Source: Ascochyta rabiei
Lineage: Eukaryota > Ascomycota > Dothideomycetes > Pleosporales > Didymellaceae
Reading direction: 5' to 3'
NCBI RefSeq assembly: GCF_004011695.2
Contig: NC_082416.1
Span: forward strand, 744,001-808,000
DNA: 64,000 nt
Shown here: positions 32,857-42,648 of the stretch, piece by piece
Position numbering within the stretch: position 1 is the stretch's first letter
How the letters are laid out: each line of letters starts with the position of its first letter
The notes under the pieces: generated by a model
Databases searched by the model: none
The model's input: the letters and a program-made list of their open reading frames with translations, nothing else
What the model was told of the DNA's origin: nothing
Translations under genes and position numbers: made by a program

Positions 32857-33249
32857 GGCGGACGGGGCGTGCTGATGGGCGGTGACCAATGGGTGGATGA
32901 TCGTGGCCTCATTCAGCGTTGTAGGTGCTAGGGAGTGAGTTTGCCCAGGCCTCGCGCTCCAGACAGACGAAGCATTGTCGAGCGTGCGGTTGTGGAAGGT
33001 GGTGTTGCCGTGCAAGACGTGGGTGGCTACGGGCCAATAGGAGCATGCGTGCTTGAACGCGCCATCACATTACACGAGCCGAATGGAACATGCGTCTCGC
33101 GCTCACAACATTCTCCACAGTGAACAGCATCAGCACAATCCGGTCGAAGAAAACATACAGTGAGTCGCCTCAACGTATCAGGTAGCTTCACAGACCAACC
33201 CTACCACTCAGCTATCATTCTTTAGGCACCGTCTCCTTCATCTCCCCCT
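32857..33249. other. ALG14 upstream gap
   Basis: This 393-base region holds the ALG14 promoter and the 3' end of the MFS gene. An open frame continues upstream of the ALG14 ATG but begins with TTG and is not conserved-looking. Nothing else is seen. Confidence 0.5.
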
Positions 33250-35080
33250 CTACAACAGATATCTATAGTCTGGGTTCAGATCGCCCATTTCAGTCTTCTC
33301 GTATTCCGTCAAGCCCACATCCCTGACACTCCTGTCTCTCGATCGGTTTTGCGCAAAGCACGCGACGAAGTACACACAGCAGCTGAGCGCACTCAAGCAC
33401 ACAAAGGCAATGCAGATGGAGTATCCCGGAACATACTTGGGCGCATCCTTCTTCAGAAAGGCATACACCGCAATGATTCCTCCAACATTTCCGAAAGCTA
33501 TCTGCCAAGCCGAGCCTACAGAGCGACGGTGGTGGCCACCGAGGTTCATGTTAAACTAGAGTTTGCGTTAGAAGAAATAGAACCCGTGTCAGCATGGCCT
33601 ACGTACCCAACAGACAATGACAGGCATCGCAGTATATGCACCCATGGCAACAAGGAACAATGCGGCATACTGAAGATTCGGCTTGTTGTGCACCGAGATG
33701 AGGATGGCAAAACCTGTGATGCAAATGCAGATGGGGAAGACGGTGAACAAGAAGCGGTGCTTCAGTCGATCCGAGAACCATGCGACCAACATGGAGAAGC
33801 CAAAGGCAGCAGCCCACGGTGGGACAGAGTGAAGTTGAGTTTGAATCGGGCTGTAGCCGTACGTCTGGATAATAGAAGGGCTGAAGTAGGCGTAGCCGTA
33901 GGCAGGCACAATAAGACCAAAGTACATGAAGCCGCCGATCACGACCTTGACGTCCTTGAAGACGCGGCCAACATCGCCAAGCGACATCTTTCGCTCACGA
34001 GCCGATCTGCCTTGGTCGACCTGCAGACGTGCCTTGACGAAGGCGCGCTCCTCCTCGGTAAGCCATTTTGATTCCTCGGGGAAGTTAGGCAGCAGGAAGA
34101 AGAAAAAGAAGGAGGCAACGACGGTGAGAAGGCCTTCCAGGATGACTGAGTTGGTTAGCAACCATGTAGGATCGCAGGACGGGAGGGCACATACAGATCC
34201 AGCGCCAACCCATGTAGCCTCTCATACCGTCCATCTTACCAATGGCACTGGCAAGAAGTCCTCCAAAGGCACCGGCGAGTGTGGTCGAGGAGAAGAAGAA
34301 AGAATAGCGCTTCTGGGCCTCGTGGCGGCGGTACCACATGCCGATTAAATAAAATGCACCTAAACTTGTTAGACCAACAAGCTACGTGTACACGAGAGTT
34401 GGTCTATAAAACGTACCCGGGAACATTCCCGTCTCGAAGACGCCGAGAAAGAAGCGCGTGGCTAAGAGTCCAGAGTAGCTCTGCACGAAGCCTTGCAGCA
34501 TAGTCACGACTCCGAAGCCGAACATGCAGATGGACAGCCAGATTCTTGGCTTGAGCTTCTTCAAGAGGAGGTTGGAGGGAATTTCAAGCAGGATGTAGGG
34601 GATGAAGAAAATGACCAAGGCGTTGTTGTAGCGGTTGTCGTGAAGCAGGTCGAGTTCCTTGCTCAGTCCGAACACGTTTGCATTGGCAATGTTGACACTG
34701 GTACCGTTAGTCGACGCATTCATTGGGGTCTTGAAGCGACATACCGGTCCAGGAAAGCAAGCAAGTACATGATACAGAGGAAGGGAATGACATGAAGGTC
34801 GATTCGCCTGACCAGCTTGGCCTCGGTCGTGTGCGGCGGGCACGTAACAAACTCGGTTGCTTCTTCATTGTAGTTGCCGTCGAAATGGGGTATTTCCTTC
34901 TGGTCACTGAGATCTGGCGATGCCTGAACGTCCTCTGTGCATCGTGAGCCGGGGATCTCGAGTGCGGCAGCTTGGATGCCGGGTGGGCCAGCAAGTGCTG
35001 GGCTGACTGTGTACGAGTATACAAGGCTATGGAATTGAATAGCAGAGGAAGCTTAACTCACTCTCTTTTGTGGAGAACAT
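33250..35080 (-). CDS. MFS permease, anion:cation symporter (allantoate/nicotinate-like) family
   Basis: Plasma-membrane carrier of the fungal ACS group (Dal5/Tna1-like); substrate unknown. Six exons: 35080-35062, 35006-34745, 34697-34417, 34359-34195, 34145-33607 and 33555-33250, giving 523 aa. All junctions keep frame with GT-AG ends. The first exon has 19 bases (six codons). A hydrophilic N-terminal tail precedes twelve predicted helices. The ACS signature near helix 1 spans a splice site (Leu-Ala-Phe-Leu-Asp-Arg then Val-Asn-Ile-Ala-Asn-Ala). Helix 4 has Arg-Phe-Phe-Leu-Gly-Val-Phe-Glu-Thr-Gly-Met-Phe-Pro-Gly, a recognisable family motif. The central loop holds Trp-Leu-Thr-Glu-Glu-Glu-Arg. 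The intron density is the highest in this window. Confidence 0.9.
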
Positions 35081-36171
35081 GGAGAGATGGTGCGACGTCG
35101 TTGGCAAGACTGGGAAGCGGTGTTCTCGACAGTGTGATTCCTTGCTGTTCTGGTCTGGTCTGGTCAGGTTTGGTCTGGTCTGCTCAGGTTTTGTCTGGTC
35201 TGCTCAGGTTTGGTCTGGTCTGGTCTGGTCTGGTTCTTGGGAGCACGCGGTCGGTCGTTCGCACCAAATCGTCTGTACTACGTCGTCCGCACCCGCACTT
35301 GGGAGATGGGGAGATGGGGAGATGCGGAGATGGGGAAAGGCGGAGAAGGAGGTTGCTGGTGACGGCCAATTTCAACAGTCACTACGGACCAGTCATCCCT
35401 CTCGCTTACCAACGACCTCGGCCATTGGGTTGCCATCGCGGACTCTTCGGACTCTTCGCTACCCCCGCGGTTTTGCGAGGCAGGGATGCGCCAAGGGAGA
35501 GTCGACGAATGGCCCGAAGAGGCAGCTGCCATGGCCGTGCGCGGTGTGGCTGGCAAAGACGTCTTTGGTCGTGACGGCGCGCAAGGCCGAAGGGCCGAGG
35601 GCCAGTGCGCGAGAAGCAGCACTTGCACCGAAGCAGCGCTGGGATGGCGGCGTGGGTATGACGATGAAGGAGGGGATCGACGGCTGTGGCGGAGAGAGCC
35701 AATGGGAACCAGGTGGAGCGACTGATCGGAACGGCATCGGCGCAAGATTTGTCGTGAGTTGATGTGCGCGCATGCTTGCTGTGAAGGCAACCTGCCAGCC
35801 ATGTAGGACTGCATGGTGGCCCGACGTTGCGCCTCCCCAAACGCGCCTTCGATGGTGAGGCGGGTGTCTCGTCCACGTCAAGGACCGAAGGCCACGGGCC
35901 TGGTCACGCTGCTTTGGGCTCGGGGTCTTTCGGCAGTCTGGCCAGTGGTTCCGAGTTGGCACTTCACAAGCCTGGGCGACGCTTCCCATCCTTCAACGTC
36001 GACGTTTTGGCCGACCTCCTGTCGCGCTCTCTCTACCTCTACCCTCGCTTTCCACCCTCCACCCGGCCTCTTTGCACGTCTTTATGAGCCCGAGCGTACC
36101 TCTTGTGGATACGATCGTGTGCCGGCAACGTTCGACTCTCTTTCCCCCAGTGGCGGGTAGGCTGACCAGCC
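35081..36171. other. Intergenic between MFS and F-box-like genes
   Basis: A 1.1-kb gap between divergent genes. It contains a G+T-rich interrupted ctggt/caggtttgg repeat (about 35146-35234) and a gatgggga repeat (about 35304-35340). Overlapping open frames on both strands (35278-35989) have no domain and mirror each other, so I treat them as non-coding. Confidence 0.5.
35146..35234. repeat. CTGGT/CAGGTTTGGT interrupted repeat
   Basis: Units of ctggt, ctcaggtttggt and ctggtctggtctggt alternate over about 90 bases, about 65 bases upstream of the MFS start codon on the opposite sense, so they are in its promoter. Confidence 0.8.
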
Positions 36172-37548
36172 ATGGTGAATGTCAAGAATGTCGCTTTCAA
36201 AGTCAACAAGCAGACGCCCATTTCCCAGGCGCCTCCTCGGGCGTACGGCACCGTCATCAACTGCCGAAAACCAGGTGGTAAGCGCGCCTTCAAGGAGCTG
36301 AAAGAAGTGCGCTCGCACTCGGTGCCGCTCACCAATGTCTCGGGCTCCAAGAAGCGCAAACGAGATGAGCAAAAGAGCGAGCCTCTCCAACGGCAGACTG
36401 GCTTCGTCACGTCGTCACCAGGCAATGCGCAGGCGGCTCTAGCGGCTCTGCGGCATGGCGACCAGCCGCTCATCACCCAGAAGTGGAAGCAGATCAAGCC
36501 GACCCGGTTCAGGAAGGGCAAGATCCTGGAGAAGGGCGTCGATCTGGATTGCTGGTTCACCATACTTTCATTCTCAGACCCCGCGCAATTGTTGGAAATG
36601 CGCCAGAAGATTGCATCCTGCTATCGCTTCCTGAGGGACAATCCCATGCTCTGGGTCCACAGCCGGAACTACTACTACGGGAGCGACATGCCAGAGCCGC
36701 CTTCGGAACTCAACGAGTTTCAGTATGCGCATCTTCGACACGGCCACGGCTGCATGAGCTGCGGCGCGCCGAGCACACGCAAGACGTACTGGGCCTTTCT
36801 TCGACGATGGTGCAAAACGTGCTTGCAGTCCAAGACGGTCAAAGAGCACGACGCGGTCGTCATGATGCGCATGGTCGGCATTGACGACGTCTCCCTTCTG
36901 CGCAAGTGTCTCTCGTCTGGTGTCTTCGACTCGTGGGGCAATTTCGTCGGCGTCGGACCGGCCAGTACGCACTCGCTGAAGACCATCTACCTGCTCTCCG
37001 AAGTTCAGAAGCTCGAGAGGGAAATCCGCGATGCCACCACCCTCCACCCCGCCACGTGGTCGGCGGAGCTGCGACCCAGCATGGCTGAAAAGGCAGCTTT
37101 GATCGACGAGCGTCGTGCGTTTGCACGGAAGATGGAGCTTTGGGAGGAAGCTACTCGCAGCAACAAGGCCAGCGACTACCAGGCCAAGAAGGCAGCGCGC
37201 AAGGCGTACTTTGAGCACAAGGCATCTCGACTCGAGCCGCCGATTAGCATAAAGGAGATGGAAGCCTGCCCTTCGTACCGCCGTGCCATTGCCATCCCCA
37301 AAGATCCCAACAACACGTCTTGGCAACAGCTCAAGCCCAAGCTTGAGAAAGAAGCTGCCGAGCTGGGGCTTGGACGACTGGGCACGCCCGAGAGACGAGC
37401 AGGCACAGCATCGGCGTCAGGCTCGGGCACATCGACGCCCAGCAGGATGCAGGGGCATCATCAGCCTTACCTGCACGCCATCCCCGGCCTACCGGCAGGC
37501 CTTGTCCTGCCTTTTCCCCATGGCCACCCGCATGCGCACCTGCTTTGA
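36172..37548 (+). CDS. F-box-like protein with a double-CxxC zinc motif, 458 aa
   Basis: A single exon from a good-context ATG (gccATGg). Residues about 121-165 (Gly-Val-Asp-Leu-Asp-Cys-Trp-Phe-Thr-Ile-Leu-Ser-Phe-Ser-Asp-Pro then Leu-Leu, and a closing Asn-Pro-Met-Leu-Trp) match a degenerate F-box, as in many fungal F-box proteins that pair with Skp1 in SCF ligases. Residues 194-217 hold Cys-Met-Ser-Cys and Cys-Lys-Thr-Cys spaced for a zinc ribbon. The C-terminal half is helical and charged, ending in a Pro/Gly/His-rich tail. An N-terminal basic patch (Lys-Lys-Arg-Lys-Arg, about 60-64) could be a nuclear signal. Whether it acts in ubiquitin ligation is inference. Confidence 0.75.
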   Translation: MVNVKNVAFKVNKQTPISQAPPRAYGTVINCRKPGGKRAFKELKEVRSHSVPLTNVSGSKKRKRDEQKSEPLQRQTGFVTSSPGNAQAALAALRHGDQPLITQKWKQIKPTRFRKGKILEKGVDLDCWFTILSFSDPAQLLEMRQKIASCYRFLRDNPMLWVHSRNYYYGSDMPEPPSELNEFQYAHLRHGHGCMSCGAPSTRKTYWAFLRRWCKTCLQSKTVKEHDAVVMMRMVGIDDVSLLRKCLSSGVFDSWGNFVGVGPASTHSLKTIYLLSEVQKLEREIRDATTLHPATWSAELRPSMAEKAALIDERRAFARKMELWEEATRSNKASDYQAKKAARKAYFEHKASRLEPPISIKEMEACPSYRRAIAIPKDPNNTSWQQLKPKLEKEAAELGLGRLGTPERRAGTASASGSGTSTPSRMQGHHQPYLHAIPGLPAGLVLPFPHGHPHAHLL

Positions 37549-38215
37549 GATGGAGGAGGCGTTACGTGTACCTTGTTTTTGTCGTCTGGCGCATGGGCAG
37601 GGTGTTTGAAGTGGCATGGGGTGGCATGGGGTGGCATGGCGTTTGTGGGGTTCTTGTTACGGCGCAGACTGACGGGGTCCTGCATGCATGGCGTTTCCTT
37701 TGGATGGGCATGGAGGCATATTTGAGCACAGCGCTTGGATGGATAATAGGACGTGGTGGCGTAGTTACCTAGACGGGCTGGCAGGCCGCATGAATTGAAT
37801 ACAAAGCACCACCTAGGCTACTGTCGACCATGGGTGAGGGTGAGGGTGAGGGTGAGGGTGCAGCGCGGCACGATGCCATCTCTTCCCAGCTCGACATGGA
37901 GGCTGGGAAGACAGCGAGGCCGGTGGTGTGAGGCCGATGCAGCCGCACTTGTCCACGCATTCGCGTGCCGTACCTGTCGAGGGCAACGAGGTCTTGGCAG
38001 CGGCGGCTTACCAACACGCAAAGCCGATTGGCTGCCGAGGAGCCAGCGCGGCTTCAGGAGGCGCTGCCCCTCGCCTGGGCCGAGCGCTTTCTTGGGGGGA
38101 TGGCAACGGCCACGGCCACGGCGCTCGTCGCGTCTCCAGGAAGGGACTGACGAGATCAAAGCTTGTGCGTGTCTGCAACAACGTGCGATATCAGACTCTC
38201 TGTCCGGCCAGCACC

Positions 38216-38256
38216 CGGCCACCCGGCCACCCGGCCACCCGGCCACCCGGCCAACC
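38216..38256. repeat. 8-bp repeat acccggcc, five copies
   Basis: Five uninterrupted copies of acccggcc, about 250 bases upstream of the CCP1 ATG. Confidence 0.9.
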
Positions 38257-38357
38257 AGGGCGGTTGTCTTCCTGGCCGTCGTCAACACCTCGATCCCGTA
38301 ATCACTGCGGTCCAGACGAAAGGCCGGTCGAGAGCCCCTGATTGGCCTGCCATGGCT

Positions 38358-38364
38358 TATAAAG
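38358..38364 (+). promoter_or_regulatory. TATA-like box of CCP1
   Basis: TATAAAG lies 138 bases upstream of the CCP1 ATG, followed by a C+T-rich stretch (38388-38412) that is typical near fungal transcription starts. Confidence 0.4.
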
Positions 38365-38501
38365 CGTCTGCGTCCTTGCGGCTCCGTCTTTTCTTCCGCC
38401 TCGCTCTCGTTCGTTGATCGCCAGACACGCGCGCGCGGCTGTCACTGAGCTCTCCAGCTGCTTTGCTACCTGTCCAGCACCCAACACCACTTGACGTGAC
38501 C

Positions 38502-39686
38502 ATGGCATCCGTCTCGCGCACCCTCTCCCGCGCTCTGCGCACCGCGGCTCCGTCCTGGCGCTCCACCGCCACCCGCTCCGCCCGCTCGCAGTGGCAGTGG
38601 CAGGGCCAGCGCCAGGGCCAGCGCCAGGGCCAACGCGGCTACGCCACGGGCAACGAGGAGCCCGCAGACAAGTTCGAGGGCAACCCCACGGGCATGTTCG
38701 TCGGCGCCGGCGCGCTGCTGCTCGGTGCTGCTGGCTACGCCGCCTACACGTACCGTCCGCAGCTGCTGGGCCTCGAGGGCAAGCCCAAGGCGCCCTTTGT
38801 CCCGCGCTTCGAGAACTACCAGGACGTGTACAACCACATTGCCAAGCTGCTAGACGAGCACAACGACTACGACGACGGCAGCTACGGCCCCGTGCTGCTG
38901 CGTCTGGCCTGGCACGCCTCTGGAACGTGAGTGCCGCAACACGCCCGCCCCAACCCGCCTCTGACACGCCGCAGCTACGACAAGGAAACCAATACCGGTG
39001 GTTCCAACGGCGCCACCATGCGCTTCGCCCCCGAGGGCGACCACGGCGCCAACGCCGGCCTCAAGGCCGCCCGCGACTTCCTCGAGCCCGTCAAGGAAGC
39101 CTTCCCCTGGATCACCTACTCGGACCTCTGGATCCTCGCTGGCGTCGCCGCCATCCAGGAGATGCAAGGCCCCAAGATCCCCTACCGCGCCGGCCGCGCC
39201 GACCGCGATCTCTCCTTCTGCACCCCCGACGGCCGTCTGCCCGACGCCTCCAAGGACAGGAGCCACATCCGCGCCATCTTCGGCCGCATGGGCTTCGACG
39301 ACCGCGCCATGGTCGCTCTGTCGGGTGCCCACGCCCTCGGCCGCTGCCACACGGACCGCTCCGGCTACGATGGCCCCTGGACCTTCAGCCCCACCACCCT
39401 GACCAACGACTACTTCAAGCTCCTGATCGAGGAGAAGTGGCAGTACAAGAAATGGAACGGCCCCAAGCAGTTCGAAGACGTCAAGACCAAGACGCTGATG
39501 ATGCTGCCCACCGACATGGAGATTGTCAAGGACAAGAGCTTCCGCAAGTACACGGAGCTGTACGCAAAGGACAACGACGCCTTCTTCAAGGACTTCTCAA
39601 ATGCCGTCGTCACCCTGTTTGAGCTGGGTGTGCCCTTTGAGCACCCCGAGGACCAGAGGTGGGTCTTCAAGAGCTCCTTTGACTAA
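38502..39686 (+). CDS. CCP1: Mitochondrial cytochrome c peroxidase
   Basis: Haem peroxidase of the mitochondrial intermembrane space; reduces H2O2 with electrons from cytochrome c. Exons 38502-38926 and 38975-39686 give 378 aa. Residues 1 to about 46 are an Arg/Ser-rich presequence with a Gln-Gly-Gln-Arg repeat. Residues about 63-82 are the hydrophobic sorting segment that is cleaved after import in yeast. The distal triad Arg134, Trp137 and His138 ([10 protein letters not shown]) abuts the splice junction. The proximal ligand is His261 (Leu-Ser-Gly-Ala-His-Ala-Leu-Gly). Trp277 in Asp-Gly-Pro-Trp-Thr-Phe is the compound I radical residue, and Asp322 is its partner. All catalytic residues are present. 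Confidence 0.97.
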
Positions 39687-39825
39687 GCGGCTTCGCGCGT
39701 CAACGCCGAGCATTTCATTACCTGTAGAGATATCCAGCTAGATCAACTAGACCCTTGTTTTTCGCGAGAGTGGAGGGCCGCTTCTCGTCCAAAGTCGGGT
39801 AGACTGTACCAACATGAATAGAACT

Positions 39826-39910
39826 AGAAGAACAGCAGAAGAGAAGAGAAGAACAACGGAAGAGAAGAGAAGAAGAAGAGGAGGAGGAAGAGAAAAAAAG
39901 AAGAAGAAAA
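39826..39910. repeat. 85-base polypurine tract (GA/GAA)
   Basis: An almost uninterrupted purine strand of agaag and gaggagg units, with only three pyrimidines, between the convergent CCP1 and coiled-coil genes. The surrounding 412-base gap (39687-40098) holds no gene. Confidence 0.85.
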
Positions 39911-40098
39911 TATCCGTCGTGTATCGGGTCTCCAAACGCCTGTTTTCCCCACGGGTCGTCCATCATGTTAGATAGTCGTATTCATCATCCATCACATCGA
40001 CCCACACCATGTGCAACCAAAAGGGAGACACACACAATCGTCACCCATGGCCCTTTATCGAATGGTAGTGCGCGCTGACACAAACAAAGTCCAGCTGC

Positions 40099-41179
40099 TC
40101 AGTCTTGCGTAAACGTATGCGCAAGCTGGCTCTGCTTCCTCATCCACCACTTCTGATCCTCCTTCTCCAGCCTTTGCAGGTCTGCCACGTGCTGCTTCCC
40201 TAGGCCGACCATCTCCACTTCGAGCCGCTGAACCTCCTCGTGAGACAGGTGGAGAGCAGCAGGCGTAGACGGCTTGGGAACCTCTGTGGCCTCCATCAAG
40301 AATGCGGGGAACAAACTCATCAAGTCTGGACCCACAAAAGAAACGCGCTTCCTCTTTCGCCTGCCCTTCTGAGCGGGGCTGCCGTGCTCGGCAAGGAAGA
40401 GGGTCGATCCCGCCTTGGAAGCAGGCCATGAGGCGTTTGTGTCCGTCTCAGCAGTAGAGAGCAAAGCTGCCATGCCCCTCTCGCCCAAGCAAGTCACTCC
40501 CAGCTGGAACATCTCAGCCACCACGCCCTCCCACTGCCTCTGTAGCTCCTTGATCTCATGCGTTTCTGCCTCCATGTGCTTCTCAAAGGCCTGTAAGCGG
40601 TCGTGCAACGTCGCCTGGACACGCTCCCTCTCGCCCGTAGCAGTCGTGCGCTGCAGACCGTAGTGACAACCAGAAAGTGGACTGCAGAGCTTTTCGACAA
40701 GACGCTGATACTTGAAAGCCACAGTAAGCCTGAGCGGTGAGGCTTCCGAGCCGCTGCTAGCAGCGTCTGAACAGGTCGTCTGGACGTTGCTTTCGTCGAG
40801 TTTGTTTAGGAGTGCGTCGACGTCTTTGTTGATCTTAGTAACGGCAATCGAGTACAGGTGGCGGCGGTATTCTTTACTCGTCTCTGAAACGTGGTTTAGT
40901 CAAGCACAGTCGATCAACAGTACCATGGCTGTTACCTTGGAAGGAAAGTGCCAGTGGATGCACCTTCTCCACTTGCCTCCTTTTGCTCCATCTTTCTGCA
41001 GCCGACTTTTGTGGACTACGGAAACGGGAGCCTGTCTGCGCCAATTCCACCTTCTGCCGCTTGAACACGGCTGCTGCCGAAACGGTTGCCGTCGTCTTTG
41101 GAGGCTTGGTAAGATTTGGCGTCTTGAAGGCATTGCGGTTGCATGGCTGTGTTGCCGATATCACGCTTTGGCCGTCCAT
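40099..41179 (-). CDS. Coiled-coil nuclear-type hypothetical protein, 342 aa
   Basis: Exons 41179-40936 and 40883-40099 joined in phase 1; the intron has GTAACA and CAG ends. The family is not recognised. The N-terminal 80 residues are basic and disordered. The junction reads Leu-Ser-Phe-Gln-Glu-Thr-Ser-Lys-Glu-Tyr-Arg-Arg-His-Leu-Tyr, the start of a helical region. Heptad-like coiled coils occur at about 165-210 and 305-335. A basic run Lys-Gly-Arg-Arg-Lys-Arg-Lys-Arg at about 256-263 could be a nuclear signal. The general shape recalls structural or kinetochore-associated fungal proteins, but I can name no family. It overlaps no neighbour and precedes CCP1 tail to tail. Confidence 0.72.
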
Positions 41180-41554
41180 GGCTGACCCTAGACAGACGAC
41201 AGAGCGCCTAGCGGGAGGAGAAGAGTGAGGTGAGATGGCCAGATGCGGTGGGAATTGAAGTGTTTGGGTCGTCCAAGGCAGTGAGGCAGGCGCTACGCCA
41301 CAGGAAAGAACACCCGCCACAACGCTTGGAGCACGGCAGAAAGAAACATTGCAAGGCAAGACTTTCAAGAGCATATACCTGAATGAATCGCAACGCAATA
41401 GTGGCGATGCCCAAGCACTTGTTGTAAAACTTCCTGCAAGGCCCATCTCTGAAGCTGCTTCACTGGCCAGATCGCCTCAAGTCCATATTGTACAGTCATT
41501 ACCCGCAACAGCGTCGTGCTTCGCCCATCACTCCCAGCTTCGGAGTACACGCTA
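41180..41554. other. Gap between the coiled-coil and GRX5 genes
   Basis: 375 bases holding the promoter of the coiled-coil gene and the 3' end of GRX5, both on the minus strand. No other feature is seen. Confidence 0.5.
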
Positions 41555-42208
41555 CTACTTCTGCTCGCCTTCAGCAGGTACAACGACGTTCTTCTCTTCC
41601 AGCATCTTCGCCAGCGAGCCATCCTGGTGCATGGTCATGAGGATGTCGCAACCACCAATGAACTCCTTGTCGACGTAAAGCTGGGGTATCGTGGGCCATT
41701 CCGAGTATTCCTTGATTCCTTCACCGGGTCAGCCCAATCTCGACGAAATGCCACAGTGTGCGCAAGCTTGGCCAAAGGTCGCGTCGTTGGGGTCACGCCA
41801 CGATCGCCCCCTACGCAACTTGCAGCAAACCTGTCATCAACGTACCTGCCCTCAGCTCCTGATCCTCCAGCACGTTGAACGCCGTGAACTTATCAGGGTC
41901 CACACCCTGCATACCGAGGATCTGTATGCTCGCCCTCGAGAATCCACACTGTGGTGTCTCTGGGGTTCCCTTCATGAACAGCACAACAGGTGAGGAAGCA
42001 ACGGCGCGATCAATCGCGCTACGAACCTCGTCGGAGAGGCATCGGATTGGGAAGGGGGTAAGGAAGCGGGCGCTTGGAAGCGGGCGCGGGACGCTGGCGC
42101 GGGTTGCGGCGCGGAAGGTCTGACGTAGTTAGCAGACTGCCTGCATCGGGATTTTTTGTGAGGGAGAGAAAGGTGGTGTACCTGTGGGATGGCACGTCTT
42201 GAGAACAT
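41555..42208 (-). CDS. GRX5: Mitochondrial monothiol glutaredoxin
   Basis: Grx5 carries Fe-S clusters from the Isu scaffold to acceptors in the mitochondrial matrix. No single long frame shows it; it is assembled from exons 42208-42182, 42119-41846 and 41718-41555, giving 154 aa. Introns 42181-42120 and 41845-41719 have GTAC donors and CAG/AAG acceptors. Residues 1 to about 36 are a presequence (Arg, Ser, Pro, no acids). The active site Cys-Gly-Phe-Ser is at 67-70, preceded by Met-Lys-Gly-Thr-Pro-Glu-Thr-Pro-Gln. The glutathione-binding Trp-Pro-Thr-Ile-Pro-Gln-Leu and Gly-Gly-Cys-Asp segments follow. The 9-codon first exon is supported by frame and by the targeting signal it creates. Confidence 0.93.
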
Positions 42209-42648
42209 TGCTATGTGGGGGTGGGAGGGTGGGTGAGGGAGCGTTCTGATGGATGACGGCACCTCCGAGCTGTTCGCCGCAGAATTTCTGGATGAGGTAA
42301 CGTAACGGGAGCTAAGCAGCTCATATCAATATCACCAAGCTTCCATTGGCTCCCATCATTGCTCCATCCAGCACACGTCGTGTCCAAGTCAAAAACGCGT
42401 GGCTTGGTGGTTTGCAGGCAGTCCCAACACCAAGCAAGATAAACATCAAAACTGCCGTGAAGGCGACGTTGATTCTTCATTAGCAGTGATTTTCATTTCG
42501 TCTTTATGACGCGAAACATGAACGCCGTGCTACATGCAAACCTATACTACTCCAAATCCTCGAGTCCGCCCACATGTTGAGACATGCTTGCCTTTTAGAC
42601 AGTTCCAGAGCCGCGAAAAATTGAATCGAAGCACATTCCGACAGCATT
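42209..42648. other. GRX5 promoter region
   Basis: 440 bases between GRX5 and the aminotransferase gene. No gene or repeat is seen. Confidence 0.5.

Larger units (their letters stand above)
37549..38501. other. CCP1 promoter region with two simple repeats
   Basis: A 953-base region between two plus-strand genes. It contains a ggtgag hexamer run (about 37832-37860), an 8-base acccggcc repeat of five copies (about 38216-38256) and a tggcatgggg repeat near 37612-37640. A TATA-like box lies at 38358. No additional gene is supported. Confidence 0.6.

Noticed and set aside
32857..33015. ALG14 N-terminal extension
   Set aside because: Opens at TTG and places 53 hydrophilic residues before the membrane anchor; the ATG at 32856 has a good context.
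35278..35989. Overlapping opposite-strand frames of 150-230 codons
   Set aside because: They mutually overlap on both strands, have no domains and include repeat-derived residues.
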